Shown piece after piece: positions 1-8,017 of a stretch of DNA of 64,000 nucleotides (within the stretch, counting starts at the first letter, position 1; each line of letters opens with the position of its first letter). This stretch comes from Allofranklinella schreckenbergeri. GTDB lineage: Bacteria; Pseudomonadota; Gammaproteobacteria; Burkholderiales; Burkholderiaceae_C. The notes below the pieces were generated by a model. That model searched no databases. It was not told the DNA's origin and saw nothing but the letters and a program-made list of their open reading frames with translations. The stretch covers positions 309,682-373,681 of the forward strand of contig NZ_RDQM01000001.1 of assembly GCF_003703475.1 (NCBI RefSeq), given 5' to 3'. The translations under genes and the position numbers were made by a program.

Positions 1-2239
1 GCACGCTGCGGATGCTGGCGAAGTCGATACCCTGCGCGGCAGCGGCCTCGCGGTTGATCTCGATCTTCACCTGCGGCGCGTCCTCCAGGCCGGAGGCGCG
101 CGTTTGGCTGGGGTCGAACATGGGGTTCTGGCGCAGTTTGCCCAGCAGCTCATTGCGCTTGGCCAGCAGGGCCTCGTGGCCGGCGTTGCTGCGGTCTTGC
201 AGGTACATCTCAAAGCCCGAGCTGTTGCCCAGCTCGAAGATGGCCGGCGGGTTGATGACCAGCGCAAAGCCATCGCTGACGCTGCCCATCAGCGCGCCGG
301 TGAACTTGCCCGCCACCGAGGCGGCGTCGCTGCCCGGCGCGGTGCGCTGCTGCCAGTCGGTCAGGGTCAGAAAGCCCATGCCGGTGTTTTGCGCCGCGCC
401 CGAGAAGCTGAAGCCGGAGACGCCCACAAAGCTCTGCACTTCCGGCAGTTTGTTGGCAATCTGACTGGCCACGGCCAGCGTGGCGTCGGTGCGCTCCTTG
501 GTCGCGCCCGAGGGCAGTTGCACGATCATCATCAGCGAGCCTTGGTCTTCCTCTGGCAGGAAGGAGGTGGGCAGGCGCGTGAACATCCACGCCGCGCCAG
601 CGGCCAGCGCCAAATACACCACCATCAGGCTGGCCGAGCGGCGCAGCAGCCGCGCCACCACGCCTTCATAGCCGTGGTTGAGCTTGCTGAAGTTGCGGTT
701 GAACCAGCCGAAAAAGCCGCGCTTTTCCATGTGGTGGCCCTTGGCCACGGGCTTGAGCAAGGTGGCCGCCAGCGCGGGCGTGAGCGACAGCGCCAGAAAG
801 GCCGAGAAGGCAATGGCCAGCGCCATGGTCAGCGCGAACTGGCGGTAGATGTTGCCCGTGGCGCCGCTGAACATGGCCAGCGGCACGAACACCGAGATCA
901 GCACCGCTGTGATGCCGATCACCGCGCCAGAGATCTGGCCCATGGCCTTGCGCGTGGCTTGCAGGGGCGGCAGCCCCTCCTCGCTCATGATGCGCTCGAC
1001 GTTTTCCACCACCACGATGGCGTCGTCCACCACGATGCCGATCACCAGCACCATGGCAAACATGGTCAGCACGTTGATGGACAGGCCCAGATACCAAATG
1101 CCCGCAAACGCCCCCATCAGCGAGATGGGCACGACGATGGTGGGGATCAGCGTGTAGCGGATGTTCTGCAGGAAGATGAACATCACGATGAACACCAGCA
1201 CGATGGCTTCGAGCAAGGTCTTGACCACCGCCTCGATGGAGAGCTTGACGAAGGTGGAGGTGTCATACGGGGCCGACCATTGCAGATCAGCGGGGAAGAA
1301 CTTTTGCAGCTCCTCCATCTTCGCACGCACTGCCTGGGCCGTGGCCATGGCATTGCCGCTGTTGGAGAGCATCACCGCCATGCCCACGGCCGATTGGCCG
1401 TTGAGGGTGGTGGAAGAGCCATAACTCTGGCTGCCCAGCTCGATGCGCGCCACGTCCTTCAAATACACATTGGCCCCGCCCGTGGTGGAGCGCAGCATGA
1501 TGTTGCCGAACTGCTCGGGCGTGCGCAACTGCCCGTCCACGGCCACGGTGGCCGTGATGGTCTGGCCCTGGGCCACGGGTTGCTCGCCAATGGCGCCAGC
1601 GGAAATCTGCGCGTTCTGCGCGGCGATGGCCGCCGTCACGTTGGCAAACGAGAGGTTGTAGTTCTGCAGCTTGGCCGGATCGACCCAGACACGCATGGCC
1701 CGCTCGGAGCCAAACAGCCGCGCCTCGCCCACGCCGTCGATGCGCTGGATGGCGGGCTTGATATTGCGCTCGATGTAGTCGGAGACTTCCTCGCTGCCCA
1801 TGGTTTGCGAGGACATCATCAGCACCATCAGGAAGTTCGAGCGCGACTTGTTCACCCGCACGCCGTTTTGCTGCACGGTGGCGGGCAGCAGGGCCGTGAC
1901 TTCAGAGAGCTTGTTCTGCACGCTCACCTGCGCCAGGTCTTCGTCGGTCTCGGGCGTGAAGGTCAGGCTGACCGAGCCCGTGCCGTCCGCCGTGGCGCTG
2001 GTGCTCATGTAATCCAGCCCTTCCAGGCCGTTCATGTTGCGCTCGATCACGGCCAGCACGCTGTCCTCCATCACCTGGGCCGAAGCGCCAGGATAGGCGG
2101 CCGACAAGGTGATGGTGGGCGCGCCCACGGCCGGGTATTGCGACACCGGCAGATTGCGGATGCCGATCACGCCCGCAATGACGATGAAAATCGAAATGAC
2201 CCACGCAAAAATGGGCCGATTGATGAAAAACTGGGCCAT
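1..2239 (-). CDS. RND multidrug efflux permease, AcrB/MexB type (3' end beyond window)
   Basis: Inner-membrane proton-driven pump subunit of a tripartite efflux system. About 746 N-terminal residues are visible. The protein opens MAQFFINRPIFAWVISIFI, the usual first transmembrane helix of the HAE-1 family, followed by a porter domain (SQYPAVGAPTITLSAAYPGA) and the TM4 segment with the paired acidic residues of the proton relay (VIGIVVDDAIVVVENVERIM). The start is the ATG read from 2239. The gene lies 39 bp downstream of its adaptor on the same strand, so the two form an operon. The C-terminal third and any outer-membrane channel gene lie left of the window. Substrates cannot be predicted from sequence alone. 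Confidence 0.95.
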   Translation of the reverse strand, partial: MAQFFINRPIFAWVISIFIVIAGVIGIRNLPVSQYPAVGAPTITLSAAYPGASAQVMEDSVLAVIERNMNGLEGLDYMSTSATADGTGSVSLTFTPETDEDLAQVSVQNKLSEVTALLPATVQQNGVRVNKSRSNFLMVLMMSSQTMGSEEVSDYIERNIKPAIQRIDGVGEARLFGSERAMRVWVDPAKLQNYNLSFANVTAAIAAQNAQISAGAIGEQPVAQGQTITATVAVDGQLRTPEQFGNIMLRSTTGGANVYLKDVARIELGSQSYGSSTTLNGQSAVGMAVMLSNSGNAMATAQAVRAKMEELQKFFPADLQWSAPYDTSTFVKLSIEAVVKTLLEAIVLVFIVMFIFLQNIRYTLIPTIVVPISLMGAFAGIWYLGLSINVLTMFAMVLVIGIVVDDAIVVVENVERIMSEEGLPPLQATRKAMGQISGAVIGITAVLISVFVPLAMFSGATGNIYRQFALTMALAIAFSAFLALSLTPALAATLLKPVAKGHHMEKRGFFGWFNRNFSKLNHGYEGVVARLLRRSASLMVVYLALAAGAAWMFTRLPTSFLPEEDQGSLMMIVQLPSGATKERTDATLAVASQIANKLPEVQSFVGVSGFSFSGAAQNTGMGFLTLTDWQQRTAPGSDAASVAGKFTGALMGSVSDGFALVINPPAIFELGNSSGFEMYLQDRSNAGHEALLAKRNELLGKLRQNPMFDPSQTRASGLEDAPQVKIEINREAAAAQGIDFASIRSV

Positions 2240-2278
2240 GCAAGCTCCTGACTCTGAACGGGGGGCGGTATGGCCTGT

Positions 2279-3583
2279 TTACTGCGCGGCGGCGCCGGGC
2301 TTGGCCGCTGCGTCTGCGCCAGCCGGGGCGGCGCCTGCGTTGCTGGCTGCGTTAGCGCCAGGGGCAGCGGGCGCCGCCGCGCCGGGGGGCGTCCACTCGC
2401 GCGTTTGCACCTGCTTGGCGCCGCTCATGCCCGCAATCATGGTGCCATCGACGATCACCTTGTCCCCATCCTGCAGGCCGCCGGTGACGATCCAATACGC
2501 GCCCTGCTGGCCGCCCACCGTCACCATGCGCAGTTGCATCTGGCCTTGCTCATCGACGATCAGCGCCACATCCTGCTTGCCGCGCGTGATGGCCTGCTGC
2601 GGCACCAGGAAGGCATTGCCGATGTCACCCTGGGGCAGGCCCACGCGCACGTACAGGCCGGGCAGCAGCACGTTGTCGGGGTTGGGGATTTCCGCGCGCA
2701 GCGTCACCTGGCCGGTCGATTCATTGACCGTCAAATCGGCAAACAGCAAGCTGCCCTTGTGCGGGTACTCCTTGCCGTTTTCAAACTTGATGCCCACCTG
2801 CATCGCCCCATCGACCAACTGACGCTTGCCATCGGCAACGTCCTGCTTGAGCTGCATCACCTCGTTGGCCGATTGCGTCACGTTCACGTACATCGGGTGG
2901 GTCTGCTGGATGGTGGCCAGCTTGTTGGCGTCACCGGCCGTCACCAGCGCCCCTTCGGAGACGTAGGACTGGCCGATATAGCCCGAAATCGGCGCCGTGA
3001 TGCGCGAATAGTTCACATTGATCTGCGCCGACTTGATCGCCGCATGGGCCGCCTTCACGCTGGCCTCGGCCGAGCGCTGCGTGGCCACGGCCGAGTCGTA
3101 CTCCTGCTGGCTGATGGCATTGGCCGCCACCAGCGGCTTGTAGCGCAGCAAATCGGCCTTGGCCTTGGCCAGCGCCGCCTGGGCCGAAGCCAGTTGCGCG
3201 CGGGCGCTCTCCAGCGCCGCCACGTAGGGCGCGTCATCGAGCTGGTACAGCGCCTGCCCGGCCTTGACGTAGCTGCCCTCCTTGAACAGGCGCTTTTGGA
3301 TGATGCCGCCCACGCGCGGCCGCACATCGGCCACGCGGTGCGCAGCCAAGCGACCGGGCAAATCGGTGTGGGTGCCCACCGATTGCGCACGCACCGTCAC
3401 CACGCGCACCTCGGGCAGCCGCGCCTGCCCTCCTGGCCGTTGGCCTTGTTGCTGGCCTTGCTGGGCCTGCTCCTGCGGCCCGCTGGCGCGGCTCTCGCCA
3501 CAGGCGCAGAGAACCAAAGCGCCGGAAATCGCCGCCACCACGACGGCCATGCGGCCCAGTTGAGGGGAAAGAGAGAGCGCCAT
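2279..3583 (-). CDS. RND efflux periplasmic adaptor (membrane fusion protein) lipoprotein, AcrA/MexA type
   Basis: Adaptor that links the downstream pump to an outer-membrane channel. It starts MALSLSPQLGRMAVVVAAIS and has a lipobox ending LCAC, so it should be a lipoprotein of about 434 aa. An AGGAAA ribosome site lies just upstream of this ATG; an in-frame upstream extension to 3790 is possible but has no signal peptide logic. The lipoyl and hairpin regions (PRVGGIIQKRLFKEGSYVKAG, then an Ala/Gln-rich helical hairpin) and the beta-barrel are in normal order. The C-terminal tail is Ala/Pro rich. It is transcribed with the pump behind an AcrR-like operator at 3789-3815. Confidence 0.93.
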   Translation of the reverse strand: MALSLSPQLGRMAVVVAAISGALVLCACGESRASGPQEQAQQGQQQGQRPGGQARLPEVRVVTVRAQSVGTHTDLPGRLAAHRVADVRPRVGGIIQKRLFKEGSYVKAGQALYQLDDAPYVAALESARAQLASAQAALAKAKADLLRYKPLVAANAISQQEYDSAVATQRSAEASVKAAHAAIKSAQINVNYSRITAPISGYIGQSYVSEGALVTAGDANKLATIQQTHPMYVNVTQSANEVMQLKQDVADGKRQLVDGAMQVGIKFENGKEYPHKGSLLFADLTVNESTGQVTLRAEIPNPDNVLLPGLYVRVGLPQGDIGNAFLVPQQAITRGKQDVALIVDEQGQMQLRMVTVGGQQGAYWIVTGGLQDGDKVIVDGTMIAGMSGAKQVQTREWTPPGAAAPAAPGANAASNAGAAPAGADAAAKPGAAAQ

Positions 3584-3788
3584 AAAGCTATTTCCTGTTC
3601 TTGATTTTTTCGCTGCGGGTGCGAAGGGTTGTTGTGTGTTTTGGTTGTGTCGCCCGCAAAGGGCGTGGCGCAGGCGCTGCGCCCGCCCGTGCGACCGTGG
3701 CGCGCTACAGAGAAACCCAATAAAGCTCCCATGCAGCCCCCACGCAGCAGCCCCTTCGGGCATGCACCCCATCTCACAAAAAACGGGC

Positions 3789-3815
3789 ATTATACATACA
3801 TGACTGCATGTATTG
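3789..3815 (-). promoter_or_regulatory. Efflux operon promoter with AcrR/TtgR-like operator
   Basis: The palindrome ATACATG-ACTG-CATGTAT occupies 3796-3813, and TACATACAT begins at 3793. On the minus strand a perfect TATAAT -10 box (3789-3794) abuts it, so a bound repressor would cover the promoter spacer. The half-site TACATACAT matches the E. coli acrAB operator recognised by the TetR-family repressor AcrR. No TetR gene is next to it, so the regulator must be encoded elsewhere. The whole gap 3584-4061 holds only this site and the repeat at 3861-3934. Confidence 0.65.
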
Positions 3816-3860
3816 TCGCGACGCAGTCTGCCTTCACAGCAAGCCGCCCACCCGCATTAT

Positions 3861-3934
3861 TATCCATCAAAAGAAAATCAACCCCATGTCTATCATGCCA
3901 AAACAAGGTAATTTATTTTCTTTTTGATATGAAA
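3861..3934. repeat. AT-rich palindromic intergenic element, copy 1
   Basis: The left arm ATCAAAAGAAAATCA (3866-3880) is complementary to the right arm ATTTTCTTTTTGAT (3915-3928). The centre reads CATGCCAAAACAAGG. It lies between the divergent efflux adaptor and SGNH genes. Confidence 0.7.
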
Positions 3935-4061
3935 TAGAAGCGCAAACGGGCTTCAAACGGTAAAACGCCCGCGCGCTGGCAAGCCTGCACCACGCCCGGC
4001 GAAGGGGAGTGGAAACGATAAACTAGCCGCCTTCATCCCTTCCCTCCCTGGAGTACACGAA

Positions 4062-5024
4062 ATGGCATTTTCTTGGAGCCGTTGCACCGCCAGCATTGCC
4101 GCTGCCTGCCTGGCCGCCCTGGGCCTGAGCGCCTGCGGATCGGGCGACGTGGTATCGGCATTGCAGCCTGCGCGCATCGTTTCTTTTGGCGACGGACACA
4201 GCGACATTGGCCAAAGCGGCACGCGCTACACCGTCAACGGCGCCAGCGACCACTTGAACTGGACCGAGCAACTGGCCCACGAATACGGCCTGCGCCTGCA
4301 ACCGGCCGCGCAAGCGGGGTTGTCCTACGCCCAGGGCAATGCCCGCATCCAGGCCAAGGCGGATGGCGCGGGCCAGGCCAGCGCGGCCACGCTGGCCGAG
4401 CAAATCGACCAATTCCTGGGCAACCAGGCCATTGGCGAGCGCGATTTGCTGCTGGTCAGCGGCGGCACGAGCGACCTGATCGCCCTGGCGCGCGCTGCGC
4501 TGGACGGGCGCATCACGCGCGTGCAAGCGATTGCCCAAGCCGCCGAGGCAGGCCAGGCTCTGTCCGCCCAGGTACAACGCCTGATTGCCAAGGGCGCGCA
4601 GCATGTGGCGGTCATCGGCACTTACAACCTGGGCGAGTCTTTGTGGGCGAACCATCTGCGCGAAAAAGCCTTTTTGACCGAGCTTTCGCGCAAGTTCAAC
4701 GAGAGTTTCAAAATCGCCATGGATAAAGAAGGCTTTGGCAACAGCGCCTTGTATCTGGACTTTGAATACTTCATCAACAACATCGTCAACGGCCCGCAAT
4801 ACTTTGGCATCGAGCACATGGATCGGCCGGTGTGCACCTCCATCGACGCTGGCGCGGGCATCGGCATTGGCGCGGGGCAAATCAACTCGGGCCTTTGCAA
4901 CCTCTCCACCGTTGCCTCTGATCGCATCGACCGCTACGGCTTTGCCGATTGGGTGTACTTCACCCCCACCGTGCAACGCCAATTCGGCATTTGGGCCACA
5001 GGGCGGATTCGCGACCGCTGGTAA
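4062..5024 (+). CDS. SGNH/GDSL-like lipoprotein with degenerate catalytic motifs
   Basis: A 320-residue predicted lipoprotein (lipobox LSAC ending at Cys25) with the overall SGNH-hydrolase plan. Block I is at 42-50, a block II-like GLSYAQGNAR at about 86-95, block III at 134-139 and block V near 294-302. The usual catalytic residues look changed. Block I reads FGDGHSDIG, so the Ser of GDS is Gly45. Block III reads GGTSDL where GxND is expected. Block V reads FADWVYFTP without the usual DxxHP His. It may be a non-enzymatic surface lipoprotein or use displaced residues. I recall similar Comamonadaceae lipoproteins with FGDGMSD-type motifs. The start follows a GGAG ribosome site. Confidence 0.8.
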   Translation: MAFSWSRCTASIAAACLAALGLSACGSGDVVSALQPARIVSFGDGHSDIGQSGTRYTVNGASDHLNWTEQLAHEYGLRLQPAAQAGLSYAQGNARIQAKADGAGQASAATLAEQIDQFLGNQAIGERDLLLVSGGTSDLIALARAALDGRITRVQAIAQAAEAGQALSAQVQRLIAKGAQHVAVIGTYNLGESLWANHLREKAFLTELSRKFNESFKIAMDKEGFGNSALYLDFEYFINNIVNGPQYFGIEHMDRPVCTSIDAGAGIGIGAGQINSGLCNLSTVASDRIDRYGFADWVYFTPTVQRQFGIWATGRIRDRW

Positions 5025-5107
5025 AGCCAGGCCGCCCGCCCAGGGCGGCAGTACTGCCCCGGCAGGTGCTTCACGCAAGCGCTTGGGGCTTCTGGCCGAA
5101 ACCCAAA

Positions 5108-5183
5108 TCATCAATCAAAAGAAATAAATCATGCCTATTATGGCAACATAGCATTGAAATCAATTTTCTTTTTGATTGAAAAA
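5108..5183. repeat. AT-rich palindromic intergenic element, copy 2
   Basis: Arms ATCAATCAAAAGAAAT and TTTTCTTTTTGATTGA, centre CATGCCTATTATGGCAACATAG. It lies directly after the SGNH gene and before a rho-independent hairpin. Confidence 0.7.
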
Positions 5184-5185
5184 CA

Positions 5186-5213
5186 AAAGCCGCTGGCGAC
5201 CCAGCGGCTTTTT
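5186..5213. terminator. Bidirectional rho-independent terminator
   Basis: Stem GCCGCTGG / CCAGCGGC (5189-5196, 5201-5208), flanked by AAAA on the left and TTTTT on the right, between convergent genes. A second hairpin, GCCTGCATC...GATGCAGGC, follows at 5214-5237 and abuts the stop codon of the minus-strand gene. Confidence 0.85.
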
Positions 5214-5240
5214 GCCTGCATCTGCGAGGATGCAGGCCCA

Positions 5241-5546
5241 TTACTCCAGCAAAGAAATCTTCTTGGCCGTATAGACGTTGGAGCCAGAGCGGTCGAACTC
5301 CACGCTGACTTTCTGCCCCGCCTGCAAGGTGGCAAACGACTTCAGCGCGCCGCCGTAGGCCGTCTCCGTCGTGGTCTGGAAGGTGATGCCCGCAACCACC
5401 AGGGTTTGGTTGCTTTGGTTGGCCACATCCACACGCCCTTTCAGGGTTTCGGCAAAGCTGGCGGTCGTGGCGCAAGCGGCCAATAACACGCCAGCCAGCG
5501 CGATCGCGGGCTGTTTGGGGGAAAAACGTTGCAGGGAAAAACGCAT
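5241..5546 (-). CDS. Small secreted protein of unknown function, paralogue of the next gene
   Basis: A 101-residue exported protein with an N-terminal hydrophobic signal containing LLAACATT, possibly a lipobox. The mature part is a short all-beta-looking unit, LKGRVDVANQSNQTLVVAGI...FQTT...LQAGQKVSVEFDRSG. It resembles DUF5666-like small beta proteins, but I do not claim membership. A GAGGAG ribosome site precedes the ATG at 5546; an upstream in-frame start at 5624 is less likely. The next gene upstream on the same strand (5621-5890) encodes a similar protein with the same GITFQTT core, so the pair looks like a tandem duplication. No function is known to me. Confidence 0.75.
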   Translation of the reverse strand: MRFSLQRFSPKQPAIALAGVLLAACATTASFAETLKGRVDVANQSNQTLVVAGITFQTTTETAYGGALKSFATLQAGQKVSVEFDRSGSNVYTAKKISLLE

Positions 5547-5620
5547 CTCTTGCTCCTCTCTTGCGTCAAAGTCTCGCGTGAAAACCGCGACTTTTGGGGC
5601 ATCGATTGTGCCCGCGAAAG

Positions 5621-5890
5621 TCAATCCTTAGAAACCGACACCACCACGTAGCGCCCGCCATCGCGCTCGAACTCCAGCCTCACGCGGTCGCCCTGCTTGA
5701 GCGTCTGAAACCCGCCCCCGTCGTACTGGGTATTGCCCGTGGTCTGGAAGGTGATGCCGTTGAGCTGAATGGTTTTGGCGCCGCTATCCACCGCGTCGAT
5801 ACGCCCCTTCATGGTTTCCGCAGCGGCGCTGGTGCACACGGCAACAGATGCGGCCAAAGCGGCAATGCGAATGGTGTTGGGGATGCCCAT
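5621..5890 (-). CDS. Small secreted protein of unknown function, paralogue of the previous gene
   Basis: An 89-residue protein with a Sec signal (MGIPNTIRIAALAASVAVC...SAAAE). The mature domain runs MKGRIDAVDSGAKTIQLNGI, then FQTTGNTQYDGGGF, then LKQGDRVRLEFERDGG. It aligns by eye along its whole mature length with the neighbouring protein. The start is fixed by a strong AGGAGG ribosome site; in-frame sequence upstream of it lacks one. It is 74 bp ahead of its paralogue on the same strand. A small periplasmic beta-barrel fold is my reading of the pattern only. Confidence 0.75.
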   Translation of the reverse strand: MGIPNTIRIAALAASVAVCTSAAAETMKGRIDAVDSGAKTIQLNGITFQTTGNTQYDGGGFQTLKQGDRVRLEFERDGGRYVVVSVSKD

Positions 5891-6028
5891 GGCGATACCT
5901 CCTGCAAAACATGGCAAAAACACAGCGCCCGCGCGGGGCGCTGCAAAAATTCTAGCGATGGCGCGCAAGCCGCTTTGGCCCGCATGCAAAGCTGCGGTAA
6001 AGCCGCCCTGCCCCGTGGGCAGGCGCTG

Positions 6029-7204
6029 TCACTTGAACCACAGCAGCATGGAATCCCACATGCGGCCGAAAAAGCCCGCTTCTTCCACGCTTTCCAGGGC
6101 CACGACGGGCACTTCCTTGACCACCTTCTGGCCTACGCTGACTTTGAGCGTGCCCACCGATTGGTCCACATGAATGGGCGCCAGCAAGGGATCGGGGCGC
6201 TCCATCGTGGTACGCACCTGGCCCGTCGTGCCGGTGGGCAAGGCCAGGTAAACGGCTTCATGGCTGCCGACTTTGACCGTGTTTTGCGCCCCTTTCCACA
6301 GCTCGGGCGATTCCATCGACTGGCCAGCATCAAATAGCTTGACCATGTCGAACGCGGTATAGCCCCAATTGAGCAGCTTTTGGCTTTCATTGGCGCGTGC
6401 GGCTTCGCTGGCCGCGCCCAGCACGATGGAGAGCAGGCGGCGGTTGCCCACGCCCGGAAAATCGCGCTTGGCGGTGGACACCAGGCAAAAGCCAGCGGCT
6501 TCGGTGTAGCCGGTTTTCAGGCCGTCCACGCTGGGATCGCGAAACAGCAGCAGGTTGCGGTTTTTGGTGTTGGCCGCGGGCGTGCCGGGATAGCGATACT
6601 CCTTGGTGGCGTAGTAGTGCATGAACTCGGGGAACTCGCGCATCAGGCTGGTGGCCAGGATGCTCAAATCGCGCGCTGTCGTCAGGTGTCCAGGCGCCGT
6701 CAGGCCCTCGGGGTTCATGTAGCGCGTGTTGTTCATACCCAGCGCTTTGGCCTGGTTGTTCATCAGCGTGACGAAATGCTCCACCGTGCCGCCCACGCCT
6801 TCGGCCAGCGCCACCGTGGCATCGTTGCCCGATTGCACGATCATGCCTTTGAGCAAATCGTCCACGCTCACTTGCATCTTGGGGTCGATAAACATGCGAG
6901 AGCCGGGCATCTTCCAGGCCTTTTCGCTCACGGGCAGGGTTTGCTCCAGCGTGACCTTGCGCGCGCGCAGCGCGTCGAAGACGACGTAGGCGCTCATGAG
7001 CTTGGTCAGCGAAGCCTGCTCCACCGGGGCATCGATGTCCTTGGCCGCCAGGATCTGGTTGGCCGTCACATCCAGCAACAGGTAATTGCGCGCCACGATT
7101 TCCGGCGGTTGCGGCATTTGCGCCTGCGCAGGCGCGCCCGACAAACAGGCTACGGCGGCCACAAAACCCAGCACACCATTGCGGCAATATTTCAACAAAT
7201 TCAT
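6029..7204 (-). CDS. D-alanyl-D-alanine carboxypeptidase, DacA/DacC (PBP5/6) family
   Basis: Periplasmic penicillin-binding protein that trims the terminal D-Ala of peptidoglycan pentapeptides. The active-site signatures are complete: SxxK as SLTK (Ser65-Lys68), SxN as SGN (125-127) and KTG (230-232). A signal peptide ends in GAPAQAQ near residue 29. The last 20 residues (about ESVEEAGFFGRMWDSMLLWF) form the amphipathic helix that anchors this family to the inner membrane. At 391 aa the length is typical. The start is uncertain: ATG at 7204 gives a clean signal peptide, while ATG at 7222 adds six residues, and neither has a good ribosome site. It stands alone. Confidence 0.93.
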   Translation of the reverse strand: MNLLKYCRNGVLGFVAAVACLSGAPAQAQMPQPPEIVARNYLLLDVTANQILAAKDIDAPVEQASLTKLMSAYVVFDALRARKVTLEQTLPVSEKAWKMPGSRMFIDPKMQVSVDDLLKGMIVQSGNDATVALAEGVGGTVEHFVTLMNNQAKALGMNNTRYMNPEGLTAPGHLTTARDLSILATSLMREFPEFMHYYATKEYRYPGTPAANTKNRNLLLFRDPSVDGLKTGYTEAAGFCLVSTAKRDFPGVGNRRLLSIVLGAASEAARANESQKLLNWGYTAFDMVKLFDAGQSMESPELWKGAQNTVKVGSHEAVYLALPTGTTGQVRTTMERPDPLLAPIHVDQSVGTLKVSVGQKVVKEVPVVALESVEEAGFFGRMWDSMLLWFK

Positions 7205-7306
7205 AGAGTTACAAAACAACATCAAAGACCCATGCAGGCCGCTTCAACACAACAGGGGGGCGTTCAGAGGGCTATCGCCAAGGGTGCGCTGCACGCCCCT
7301 GACCTA

Positions 7307-8002
7307 TCACCTTTGCGCGCCCATGCAAGCCACCGCCTGCATATGCCGCACCACCAAATCCTTGAGCTGCACCTGGCGGCCGTGGAAGAAATGCTCGCAC
7401 CCGGGCAAGACCAGCATCGGCAGCGATTGCGCTCGCGCCCAATCCATCACCGGGCCGATGGGCACGGTGTCGTCCTGCTCGCCATGCACCACCAGGCTGC
7501 GCACATGCAACGCGGCGGGGATGGGCTCGACCTGGAAGCGGCTGGCCGCAGTGCCCACAAAAACCACGGCTTGAATCTCCCGCTGCGCATGCACCTGCGC
7601 CAGCACCCGGCTGGCCACGTAAGTGCCAAAGGAGAAGCCCGCCAACACCAGCGGCCCTTCGGGCGCCGCCTGCTCGATCACGCGCAGCAGGTCTTCAGCC
7701 TCGCCCACGCCACCATCGTGCTCGCCAGCCGAGAGGCCCACGCCACGAAAATTGAAACGCCAGGCATCCCAGCCCGTGGCGACCATCGCGCGCGCCAGGG
7801 TTTGCACCACTTTGTTGTTCATCGTGCCCGCAAACAGCGGGTGAGGGTGGCAAATGATGGCTGTGCCCTTGCGCTCTGTGCCCAGAGCCAGGTCTTTCAG
7901 GGCTTCGATCGCGCCAGCGGCGCCGTTCAGCGTGTGTTTTTCAGTCTGCGCGTTCACGGTCGGAGAAAAAGAGGGAGTCGAGAAAAAAAGGGCTATGGCC
8001 AT
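7307..8002 (-). CDS. Alpha/beta hydrolase, dienelactone-hydrolase-like (COG2945 type)
   Basis: A probable serine hydrolase of about 231 aa. The nucleophile elbow is GFSFGTYV (Ser124), followed by Asp177 in VHGEQDDTVP and His204 in GCEHFFHGR. The oxyanion region CHPHPLFAGTMNNKVV is the hallmark of the COG2945 group, whose substrates are mostly unknown. The start is 15 bp after the stop codon of the sugar dehydrogenase, so the two are probably cotranscribed. A later GTG start giving a shorter cytoplasmic protein is possible, because residues 1-17 are hydrophobic but not a convincing signal peptide. Confidence 0.85.
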   Translation of the reverse strand: MAIALFFSTPSFSPTVNAQTEKHTLNGAAGAIEALKDLALGTERKGTAIICHPHPLFAGTMNNKVVQTLARAMVATGWDAWRFNFRGVGLSAGEHDGGVGEAEDLLRVIEQAAPEGPLVLAGFSFGTYVASRVLAQVHAQREIQAVVFVGTAASRFQVEPIPAALHVRSLVVHGEQDDTVPIGPVMDWARAQSLPMLVLPGCEHFFHGRQVQLKDLVVRHMQAVACMGAQR

Positions 8003-8017
8003 GCAGGCGCACAAGGC

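Noticed and set aside
104..2251. Plus-strand open frame of 715 codons
   Set aside because: It is antisense to the clearly recognisable RND pump, is His/Arg/Gly rich, and has no family motifs; a GC-driven shadow.
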